This document shows positions 39,401 through 51,400 of a stretch of DNA of 64,000 nucleotides, piece by piece. The notes beneath the pieces were generated by a model. It was not told where the DNA came from. It worked only from the letters and a program-made list of their open reading frames with translations, and did not search any database. The translations under genes and the position numbers were made by a program. Position 1 is the stretch's first letter. Every line of letters begins with the position of its first letter. The DNA comes from Streptomyces sp. NL15-2K (GTDB lineage Bacteria > Actinomycetota > Actinomycetes > Streptomycetales > Streptomycetaceae), in the NCBI RefSeq assembly GCF_030551255.1, contig NZ_CP130630.1, forward strand, positions 1,178,001-1,242,000. Reading direction: 5' to 3'.

Positions 39401-42400
39401 ACTCCACGACCGGCGAGTACGCAGTCGTCGTAGAGGTGTCATTCCATTCCGAAATCACCCGGCCTCGTTCGGCGGATTCCAGAATCGCCACCTCGGTCAG
39501 GGCGATTTCGAGATCCTCTTCCACGGCCTCGGTGAGGGCGGCTGCGAGATTCTTCGCCGCGGTGCAGAAAAGCCGGCCCACGGCGTGCGTGTCGATGGAA
39601 CCGGCAGCCAGCAGGGTCAGACTCAGACCGCCGGCGCCCCGATCATTCACGGACACCGTCAGCGGGTAGTTGCTCCATTGCTGGGTGAGGAGCGTCCGCG
39701 CCCCCTCGGCAGACGGTGACCCGCCCTGTTCCCCTTCACCGCCACTTGCTATGTGCCGGTAATTGAAGAGGGAGGTGAAGAGCGGCGCGTTTCCTACGAT
39801 CCCGCTGGCCTGCTGGGCCACCACCAGCGGGGCATGCTCGTGCTCCAGCAGCTCCGCCAGCTGGGCCCGCATGCCCTCGACCGCGGCCCGCACCCCGACC
39901 CGGCCACTGCGCACCCGTACGGGAAGGGTGTTGATGAACGGTCCCAGCACCCGGTCGGCACCCGCACCGGCATTCATCCGCCCGAACAACACCGTGCCGA
40001 ACACCACGTCATCACGCCCGGACAACGCCGCCAGCACCCGCGCCCACACCACATGCAGCACCGTCGCCGTACTGACCCCCAGCTCCCGCGCCACCCCGCG
40101 CAACTCCGCAACGACCGCGTCAGGAACCGGAATCCGCTCAGACACCACATCGGCGCCGCCGGTACGAGCGTCCAACAGCCCGTACGGCGCGGTCGGCTCG
40201 GTCACATCACCCAGCAGCTCGGTGAAGAACCGCTCGTGTTCTTCCCGGGGCACCGCCCGCGTCTGCGCCACGAAATTCCGGAATGGCAGTGCCGGCGCCA
40301 ATGCCTCCTCCTCACCGGCAAGCACCGCCCACAACTCCCGCATCAACACGTCCATTCCCAAGTGGTCCTGGACGATGTGATGCATCCGCACGAGCACGAG
40401 GAATCCATTGCCGCCATCGGGCAGCTCCGCCATATGAACGTCCATCAATGGCGCGTGCCGCACATCCATGGCCAGTCCGACGTGATTCAGCAGCGCGTCT
40501 ACCGCATCCACCGCAACCAATGTGTGCTCGGAAAGCGGCAGTTCCACGTGGCGCCACACCACCTGGACGGGTTCGCGCAGCCCTTCCCACACAACTCCCG
40601 TGCGGTAAATGTCGTGCCGGTTCACCACCACTCGCAGTGCCTGGACGAACTCCTCCGCCCGAGCCCGGGAGTCGAGCTGCACCACCCGCCTCGTCACGTA
40701 TTTGTCCTGGTCTTCACCGGCCAGCAGGTGGTGGAAGAGCATGCCTTCCTGGAGCGGGGCCAGTGGATAGATGTCGGCCACGTTCGCGGCCCCGCCGTCG
40801 ACCGTCGCAAGCACCCGGTCGATCTCGGCCTGCGACAGCTCGACCAGCGGCAGCATGTCCGGCGTGATCTGCTCCGCACCGGCGGGGATCAGATTCTCCG
40901 GAACCTCCACCGACCCGACGCCGGCCGCGCCCGCCAAACCGGCCGGGGTGGGCGACTCGAACAGCGCCCGCACCGACACGGACACACCCCGAGCCCGCAA
41001 CCGCTCAACGAGCCGCACCGCAAGCAGCGAATGCCCACCGAGCTGGAAGAAGTTGTCGTCGACCCCGACCCTCTCCACGCCCAGTACTTCGGCGAAGGTC
41101 GCGCAGAGAATCTCCTCCCGCACCGTGGCCGGGGCACGTCCCGCACCTGTGGCGTACTCCGGAGCCGGCAACGCCTGACGGTCCAGCTTGCCGTTCGCGG
41201 TCAACGGCAACTCCGCCAGCATGACGAACGCCGCCGGAACCATGTACTCCGGCAACCGCGAAGCCACCAACTCCCGCAGCCCACCGGCCTCCTGGCCAAC
41301 CGGCACCACATACGCCACCAACGCGTCCTCACGAACCACGACGGCGGCCTGGGCGACGTCCGGACGCGTCAGCAGTACGGCCTCGATCTCACCGGGCTCG
41401 ATACGGAAACCGCGCACCTTGACCTGCGCGTCGGCACGCCCGGCGAACACCAACTGCCCATCGGCAGTCCAGTGCGCCAGGTCCCCGGTCCGGTACATCC
41501 GCTCGCCACCAGAGCCGTACGGGCACGCCACAAACCGCTCACCCGTCAGCGACGGACGACGGACGTACCCCCGCGCCAGCCCGGCACCCGCCACATACAA
41601 CTCACCCCTGACCCCGACCGGCACCGGCTGAAGTGCCTCGTCGAGAACGTACAAACGGGTATTGGCAATCGGCCGCCCGAACGGCACCGGACCCAAACGC
41701 CCCGCCTCCACCACCTCGGCCGCCACCATCACCGTCGCCTCAGTCGGCCCATAGGTGTTCACCAGCCGACGCCCCACCGACCAACGCCGCGCCGCCACCT
41801 CACTGATCGCCTCAGCACCCACCAACAGGGTCTCCACCCGTGCCAGATCCTCCGGCTCCAGCACCCCCAGCAACGACGGCACCACACTCGCCGCCCGCAC
41901 CCCCACCAACTCCCGCAACCGCCGAGGCTGCTCCCGCTGCCCGTCACTGGCGACCCACAAAGCAGCACCGGACGACAACGCCACCGCCACATCCAACACC
42001 GACGCGTCAAAACTGAACGACGCGAACTGCAACACCCCAACCCCTGGACCCGCACCCATCACCGGACCGAACACACCCACCAAATTCGCCAACGAGGAAT
42101 GCGAAACGGCCACACCCTTCGGCACACCCGTCGACCCCGACGTATAGATCACATACGCCAGATCACCCACCACACCCGGCGAGGCATCCGAAACGCCCGC
42201 CACCCCCGCGAGATCGTCCGAACCGATCACCACACCCACACCGGCATCAGCCAGCATGAACTCCACCCGCTCAGCCGGCAGCCCAGCATCGACCGGCAGA
42301 TAAGCCGCCCCGGCCTTCCACACCCCCACAATCCCGACGATCATCTCCGCGCCACGCGGCAAACGCAGACCCACCACCGACTCCCGGCCCACACCCCGCC

Positions 42401-45400
42401 CCCGCAGCCAATTCGCCAGACGATTCGCCGCCGCATCCAACTCCCCATACGACAGCTCCACACCATCAGCCACCACCGCCACCGCACCCGGATCAGCGGC
42501 AGCCCACTCCTCGAACAACTCCACCACCGACACACCCGCCACACCCGACGCCGTGTCATTCCACTCAAAGAGGAGCCGGTCCCGCTCTCGCGGATCGAGG
42601 ATGTCCACGTCACGCAGGGCCACGTCCGGGGAGCCGTCGAGCGTGTCGGTGAGGGCCGTGACCATGTTTTCAACGGCCGTGCGCATCAGTCGGCCGACCG
42701 CGCCCGGGTCGATCGAGCTGAACGACTGCACGTTGATGATCAGCTCTTCGCGGTCAAGGTCGTCCACGGCCACGCTCAGCGGATAGTTGGTCCTTTCCCT
42801 GACCAGCAGACTGCGGATGCCTTCGAACGCCCCGTGCCGTCCGGCATTGTCGGCTCCCCGCCATACGTGCCGGTAGTTGAACAGCGAGGTGAAGAGGGGC
42901 GCGTTGCCCGCGATCCCGCTGGCGCTCTGGGCGATGGCCAGCGGGGCATGCTCGTGCTCCAGCAACGCCGCCAGCTGGCCGCGCATCTGCTCGATCGCGG
43001 CTCGCACTCCGACGTCCCCGGTACGGACCCGCACCGGGAGGGTGTTGATGAACGGGCCCAGCACCCGGCCGGTGCCCTCGCCGGCGTTCATCCGCCCGAA
43101 CAGCACGGTCCCGAAGACCACGTCGTCACGCCCGGTCAGCGCACCGAGTACCCGCGCCCACACCGCGTGCAGCACCGTGGCCAGGCTGACGCCGAGCCGC
43201 TGCGCGACGTCCCGCAGCTGGAGGACGACCTCTCGATCCACGGGAACCAGTTCGGAGATCGCATCCATGCCACCGCCACGCACATCGAGATGTCCGAAGG
43301 GCGCGGTCGGCTCGGTGACGTCACTGAGCAACTCCGCAAAGAAGCGCTCATGTTCGACCGTGGGGATTTCCCGGGTCCGGGCGACGATGTCGCGGAAGGG
43401 CAGCGGCGCGGGCAGCCGGTCCTGCCGCTCGGAGAGCATCGCCCGCAGCTCGTGGATCAGTACGTCCAGGCTCAGTCGGTCCTGGACCATGTGGTGCATC
43501 CGTACGAGGCCCAGCCACCGGCCGTCGGGCGCTGCCGCCACATGCAGGTCCATCAGCGGCGCGCGGCCCAGGTCCATCACGGAGCCCGCCGCGGCGAGCA
43601 GCGCGGTTGCCGGGTCGCCGTCGGCAGCGGCCAGGTCGTGCGTCACGACGGGCAGGACCGCGCGGCGCGACACCACCTGGACGGGCTCGCGCAGACCCTC
43701 CCACACCACGGCCGTGCGGTATATGTCGTGGCGGTCGACGACCTGTTGCAGTACGCGTGCGAACGAGTCCAGGCGTTCCCGCGTGTCGAACTCCATCACC
43801 TGCGCGGTGACGTAGACGTCTGTCCCGCCGTCGGCCAGCAGGTGGTGGAACAGCATGCCTTCCTGAAGCGGCGTCAGCGGGTACACGTCCGCGACGTTGG
43901 CCGCCCCGCCCTCCACCGCCGCCACGACCCGGTCGATCTCCGTCTGCGACAGCTCGACCAGCGACAGCATGCCGGGGGTGATCTGCTCCGCGTCGGCGGG
44001 GATGCGGTTCTCGGGCACCACGAAAGCCCCGGTGTCAGCCACACCTGCCAGGCCGGCCGGGGTCGGCGTCTCGAACAGCGCCCGCACCGGTACGGTGACG
44101 CCCCGCGCCCGCAGCCGCTCCACCAGCGACACCACCAGCAGCGAGTGTCCACCGAGCCGGAAGAAGTCGTCGTCCATCCCGACCACGTCCAACCCCAGGA
44201 CCTGCGCGAACACTTCGCACAGGATCTCTTCCCGCACGGTTACGGGGCCCCTGCCCGCACCGGCGGTGTACTCCGGTGCGGGCAGCGCACGCCGGTCCAG
44301 TTTGCCGTTGACGGTGACCGGCAGCTCGGCCAGCGTGACGAACGCGGACGGGATCATGTACTCCGGGAGCCGCGCAGCCACCAACTCCCGCAGTCCGTCG
44401 GCCTCCTGGCCGGTCGGCACTACGTAGGCGACCAGTCGCTTGTCGCCCGGCACGTCCTCGCGGGCCACCACGGCGGCCTGACCCACACCCGGATGCTCCA
44501 GCAGTACGGCCTCGATCTCACCCGGCTCGATCCGGAACCCACGGATCTTCACCTGCTCGTCCGCCCGGCCCAGGAACACCAACTGGCCATCGCCGGTCCA
44601 CTTCACCAAGTCCCCGGTCCGGTACATCCGCTCACCTGCCGACGCATACGGGCAGGCCACGAAACGCTCACCGGTCAGCGACGGGCGACCGACATACCCA
44701 TGGGCCAACTGAACCCCGGACAGATACAACTCACCCGCAACCCCGACCGGCACCGGAGCCAGATACTCATCCAGCACGAAGACCCGGGTGTTGGCCACCG
44801 GCGCACCGATCGGCACCGGACCGTCTGTCTGCGCCGGATCGCACGCCCAGGCGGTGACATCCACCGCCGCCTCCGTCGGCCCATACAGGTTGTGCAACTC
44901 CACACCCACGAACGCCTCGAAGAACCGCGCCTGCGTGGGCAGGGACAACGCCTCGCCACTGCACACCACATGCCGCAGACTCCCCAGCCCACCAGCACCC
45001 ACCTGCAAGAACGCATCCAGCATCGACGGCACGAAATGCACCACACTGACACACTGCTCACGGATCACATCCGCCACATAACCCGGATCACGGTGCCCAC
45101 CGGGACGCGCGACCACCAGCGTCGCACCCCACACCACAGTCCCGACCAACTCCCACACCGACACGTCGAACACCGCCGGCGTCTTCTGCAACACCCGATC
45201 CCCCGCACCGATCCCATACCGATCCCGCATCCACACCAACCGGTTCACAACGCTCCGATGAGAGACCGCAACCCCCTTCGGCCGCCCCGTCGAACCCGAC
45301 GTATAGATCACATACGCCGCCTGCCGCACATCCACCGAAACAGGCCCCGCAACAACCCCGCCCTGGCCTGTCGACACCCGGGCCACAGCCTCCGCATCAT

Positions 45401-48400
45401 CCAGCACCACCACCGGCGCCGCATCCTCCAACAACAACGCCACCCGCTCCGCCGGATAACCCGGATCCACCGGCAGATACGCCGCCCCCGCCTTCAACAC
45501 CCCCCACAACGCAACAACCAGCTCAACCCCACGCTCCAACACCACCGCCACCGTCGACCCCGCAACCACACCCCGACCGACCAGATGATGAGCCAGCCGC
45601 CCCGCCCGCACATCCAACTCCGCATACGACAACTCCACACCCTCAAACACCACCGCCACCGCATCCGGCGACCGCCGCACCCGCTCCTCGAACAACCCCA
45701 CCAAGGACCCCGACTCCACCACCCCAGCCGTGTCATTCCACCCGACCAGCACCCGCTCCCGCTCACGCGTGTCCAGAACCTCGACCTCGTGCAGCCGAAC
45801 ACCCGGATCACCGACCACCGTCCCCAGCACCCGCACCAACCGCTCCGCGATCACCTCAACCGTCCCCGCGTCGAACAGATCCACCGACGCGCTCACCGAG
45901 CCATGCAACCCACCCGGACGACCCTGGTCGTCGAAGCTCTCGTGCAGGTGGACTTCAAGGTCGAACCGTGCCGCGGTCCCCGACCCGTCCAGCGGCTCGG
46001 TGTCGGCGTCGGGCAGTTCGAGTACGGCCCGTTCCACGTTCCGCAAGGTCAGCATCACCTGGAACAGCGGATGCCGGGCCAATGACCGTTCCGGAGCAAG
46101 CTCCTCCACCAACCGCTCGAACGGCACGTCCTGGTGGGCCAGAGCCCCGAGGCTCGCCTCCCGCACTCGGCCCAGCACAGCCCGGAACTCCGGATCACCC
46201 GACAGATCCGTCCGGATCACCAACGTATTGACGAAGAAGCCGATCAGATCGTCCAGCGCCTCATCGGTACGACCCGCCACCGCCGAGCCCACCGGGATGT
46301 CCGTCCCGGCCCCCAGCCGCGAGAGCGTCACCGCCAGCGCCGCCTGAAGCACCATGAACGCCGTCACGCCCTCGGCACGGGCCAGCTCCGCCAGACGCTC
46401 ATGCACCTCCGCCGGCACCCGCACCGGCACCCGGTGACCCACATGGCTCGCCACCGCCGGCCGCGGCCGGTCCACCGGCAACGCCAACTCCTCAGGCGCA
46501 CCGGCCAGCGCCTGCCGCCAGTACTCCACCTGCGCCGACAGCAAACTCCCCGGGTCGGACTCCTCCCCCAGCAACTCCCGCTGCCACAACGCGTAATCCG
46601 CGTACTGCACCGGCAGCGGCTCGAACGTCGGAGCCTCACCCCGCACCCGCGCCGCGTACGCCGCCGACAGGTCACGGCCCAGCGGGGCGTGGGACCAGCC
46701 GTCGGTGGCGATGTGGTGGATGACCAGCACCAAGGCACGGTCTTCGGGGGCCAGTTCGAGCAGCCATGCCCGGATCGGCAGCTCCGCCGACAGGTCGAAC
46801 GTGTGGCTCGCGGCGTGCGCGACGGCGTCGGCCAGGGCGTCGGGCTCCACGTCGGTCACGGTGAGGTGCCAGTCGAGTTCGCGCGGGTCGAGGATCTGCT
46901 GGTACTGCTCGCCGTCGGCGGAGCGGTAGACGCTGCGCAGTGACTCGTGGCGCGCGATGACGTCCCGCAGCGCCGCTTCCAGCGCCCCGGCGTCCAGTGC
47001 GCCCGTCAGCCGGACCGCGAGGGGGATGTTGTACGTCGCGCTGGGTCCTTCTATCTGGCCCAGGAACCAGAGGCGTTGTTGCGCGAACGACAACGGCACC
47101 CGCTCCGGGCGCGTGGCGGCGCGGAGCGGCGGGCGGGCCCGGTCGCGGCGGGGGCCGGCGAGCCGTTCCGCCAGCCCGGCCACCGTCGGAGCCTCGAAGA
47201 GCGTCCTGATCCTGACTTCCGTGCCCAGCCGGGTCCGGATGCGGGACAGCAGCCGGATCGCGAGCAGGGAGTGGCCGCCGAGTTCGAAGAAGCTGTCGTC
47301 GACGCCGACCGTGGCCAGGCCGAGGACCTGGGCGAAGATTTCGCGGAGCGCCGTCTCGGTCTCGTTCGCCGGTTCCCGACCGGCGCCAGTGCTCGTGGCG
47401 TCCTCGGAGCCGGGGTCGGGCAGCGCCTTGCGGTCGAGCTTGCCGTTCGGCGTGAGCGGCAGTTCGGGGAGTACGACCTCCGCCGCGGGCACCATGTACT
47501 CGGGCAGCCGACGCGCGACGAACTCCCGCAGGTCACCGTCGACGGGCTCGGTGTCATCGAGGACGACGTAGGCGACCAGCCGTTGGTCGCCCGTACCGTC
47601 CGCGCGGGCGACCACCGCGGCGCGCGAGACGGCCGGGTGCTCCAGCAGGACGGCCTCGACCTCTCCCGGCTCGACGCGATAGCCGCGGATCTTCACCTGG
47701 GTGTCGACGCGGCCGACGAACACCAGTTGGCCGTCGGGCGTCCACTTCACCAGGTCGCCGGTGCGGTACATCCGCTCGCCGGACCCGGACCCGAACGGGC
47801 ACGCCACGAACCGCTCGGCCGTCAGCCCCGCACGCCCCGCGTAGCCGCGCGCGAGCCCGGCACCGGTCACGTACAGCTCGCCGGCAACCCCCACCGGCAC
47901 CGGCTGAAGCGCCTCGTCCAGCACGAACAGACGGGTGTTGGCGATCGGCGTACCGATCGGCATCACGCCACTGCGCGGCGACAACTCGGCCGTGGCCACG
48001 CCGATCGTGGTCTCGGTCGGCCCGTAGTGGTTGAACACCCGCCGTCCCCTGGGGGCAGCCGCCGCGACGACGTCGCGCAGCCACGCGGCCGGTGCGGCCT
48101 CCCCGCCGAGCACCAGGGACCGAGCCGGCAGTACGCCGTTCACCCCGGAGTCCGCGGACAGTGCGGCCAGGTGTGACGGCACCGCCTTGACGAAGTCGAT
48201 CCGATGGTCCCGGAGATAGCCGGTCACGGCGGCCGGGTCGGTCACCGACTCGGCGTCCAGGATGTGCAGTTGGCCGCCGGTGGCCAGGCTGATGAAGACC
48301 ACCGTGTTGCCCAGGTCGGTCACCTGCGGCTGGAGCAGGCCGTACCGCGCGCCCTCGCCCGTCCAGTCGAGCCGGTCGGACGCCGAGGCGACGTAGTTGG

Positions 48401-51400
48401 CCAGCGATCCGTGGGTGACCATGACGCCCTTGGGGGTGCCGGTCGAGCCGGACGTGTACATCACGTAGGCCAGGCCCGCAGGGTCCGGTGCGGTGGCCGG
48501 CTCGGAGGGCAGGGGCTCCGCGGCGGCCCCGGCGGACAGCGCCTCGTCGAGCCACACGACCGGCACACCCACCGACCGCTCCGCCTCCGCGAGCGCGGGA
48601 CCTGTGTCGCGGTCCGTGAGGAGCACTCGCGTACCACTGTCGGCGAGCATGAACGCCCGGCGCTCGGAAGGAAGTTCGCGGTCAATGGGCAGGTAGGCCG
48701 CGCCGGCCTGCCACACGCCCAGGATCGCCGTGATCATCTCGGCGCCGCGCGGCAGGCACAGACCCACCACCGATTCGGGGCCCACGCCCAGCCCGCGCAG
48801 ATGGCGGGCCAGCCGCCCGGCGGACGCGTCCAGCTCCCGGTACGTCACCTCTACGCCGCCGGCCACCAGGGCCGTCGCGTCCGGCGTCGCGGCCACCCGG
48901 TCCTGGAACAGGGAGGTGACCGCCGGGCGGGCGTCGGGCACCGCCGTGTCGTTCCACTGGCTGAGCACCCGGTCCCGTTCCCGGGCGTCGAGGACGTCCA
49001 CAGCACGCAGCCGCACGTCCGCGCTCTCGGTAACCGCCCCCAGCACCCGGACGAACCAGCCCGCCATCCGCTCCGCCGTCTCGGCGTGGAACAGGTCTGC
49101 GGCGAGGGTCACTTGGGCGCGCAGCCCCGCCGGGTGCCCCTCGTCGTCGAACGTCTCACCGACGGTGAAGTGCAGGTCGTAGCGCGACGCGGAAGCCGCG
49201 ACCGCGTCCGTCGTGCCAGCGCTTACGTCCACGCCGGGCAATGCCAGCTCGACGCGCTCGACGTTCTGCACGGTGAGCATCACCTGGAACAGCGGATGCC
49301 GGGCCAGCGACCGTTCCGGAGCCAGCTCCTCCACCAGCCGCTCGAACGGCACGTCCTGATGCGCGAAGGCCTCGAGGCTCGCCTCCCGCACCTGCGTCAG
49401 GACGTCCCGGAACTCCGGATTCCCCGACAGATCGGTGCGGATCACGAGTGTGTTGACGAAGGAACCGACCAGGTCCTCCAGCGCCTCGTCGGCGCGCCCC
49501 GCGACCGGGATGCCGATCGGTACGTCCGTCCCCGCGCCGAGCCGCGACAGCAGCAGCGCAAGGGCGGCCTGAAGGGTCATGTACGGGGTGACGCCCTCGG
49601 CGCGGGCGAGCTGCACCAGCCTCTGGTGGATGTCGGCCGGAACCGTGAACGGCACCCGGTGCCCGCGACGGCTCGCCACCGCAGGCCGCGGCAGATCCGT
49701 GGGCAGCGCCAGCTCGTCCGGCGCCCCGGCCAGCGTCCGCCGCCAGTAGTCGATCTGGGTCGCGAGCCGGCTGTCCGGATCGGCCTCGTCGCCCAGCAGT
49801 TCCCGCTGCCAGAGGGTGTAGTCGGTGTACTGCACCGGCAGCGGCTCCCACGCCGGGGCCTCGCCACGCGACCTCGCCTCGTACGCCACCGACAGGTCCC
49901 GGGCCAGCGGCCCCATCGACCAGCCGTCGGAGGCGATGTGATGCAGCACCACCACCAGAAGCCGATCGTCCGGTCCGGCCTCGAACAGCCAGGCCCGGAC
50001 GGGCAGTTCGGCGGCAAGATCGAAGGCATACCTCATCGCCCGGCCCACGGCATCGGCCGACTCACCGGACTCCACCCTGGACACTTCCAGGTCCCAGTCG
50101 AGATCGTGCGGGTCGAGAATCTGCTGGTACGGCTCTCCGTCCACGGCCGGGAAGAGCGTCCGCAGCGACTCGTGCCGCGCGATCACATCCCGGAACGCCT
50201 CCGCCAGCACCGCGGCGTCCACCTCACCGCTCAGGTGGATCGGCGCCGCGATGTTGTACGCCGGGCTCGGCCCTTCGAGCTGGGCCAGGAACCACAGGCG
50301 GCGCTGCGCGAACGACAACGGCACCCGCTCCGGACGCGCCGCAGCCCGCAACGGCGTACGAACCTGCCCAGCCGCCTCGGCCAACCGTGCCGCCACCCCG
50401 GCGACCGTCGGCACCTCGAACAGCGCCCGTAGCGGCAATTCGATGCCCAGCACGGCACGTATCCGCGAGATCAGCCGCACGGCGAGGAGTGAGTGCCCGC
50501 CCAACGCGAAGAAGCCGTCGTCGACGCCGACCGACTCCAGTCCCAGGACGTCCGCGAAGGCCGCGCAGAGAATCTCTTCGTGGACGGTGGCCGGTGCGCG
50601 GCCCGGGCCGGTGACGTACTCCGGTGCCGGCAGGGCGCGTCGGTCCAGTTTGCCGTTGACGGTGACCGGCAGCTCGGCCAGCGTCACGAACGCGGAGGGA
50701 ACCATGTACTCCGGCAACCGCCCGGCGGCGAACGCCAGCAGACCGTCGATTTCGTCAGGCTGAGCCGAAACGACGTAGGCGACCAGTCGCTTGTCGCCCG
50801 GTACGTCCTCGCGGGCCACCACCGCGACCTGACCCACACCCGGATGCTCCAGCAGTACGGCCTCGATCTCACCCGGCTCGATCCGGAACCCACGGATCTT
50901 CACCTGCTCGTCCGCCCGGCCCAGGAACACCAACTGGCCATCGCCGGTCCACTTCACCAAGTCCCCGGTCCGGTACATCCGCTCACCGCCCATGCCGTAC
51001 GGGCAAGCCACGAAGCGCTCACCGGTCAGCGACGGGCGACCGACATACCCATGGGCCAACTGAACCCCGGACAGATACAACTCACCCGCAACCCCGACCG
51101 GCACCGGAACCAGATACTCATCCAGCACGAAGACCTGGGTGTTGGCCACCGGTTCGCCGATCGGCACCGGACCGTCTGTCTGCGCGGGATCGCACGCCCA
51201 GGCGGTGACGTCAACCGCCGCCTCCGTCGGCCCATACAGGTTGTGCAGTTCCACTCCGGTGAACGCCTCGAAGAACTGCTTCTGCGTGGGCAGGGACAAC
51301 GCCTCGCCACTGCACACCACATGCCGCAGACTCCCCAGCCCACCAGCACCCGCCTGCAAGAACGCGTCCAGCATCGACGGCACGAAATGCACCACACTGA

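Noticed and set aside
39753..46085. Plus-strand ORF of 2110 codons, and similar ones at 30957-36881, 4600-9441 and 571-4446
   Set aside because: They lie entirely antisense to the NRPS genes, are rich in His, Arg, Gln and Pro, and show no domain motifs. They arise from high GC3 on the opposite strand.
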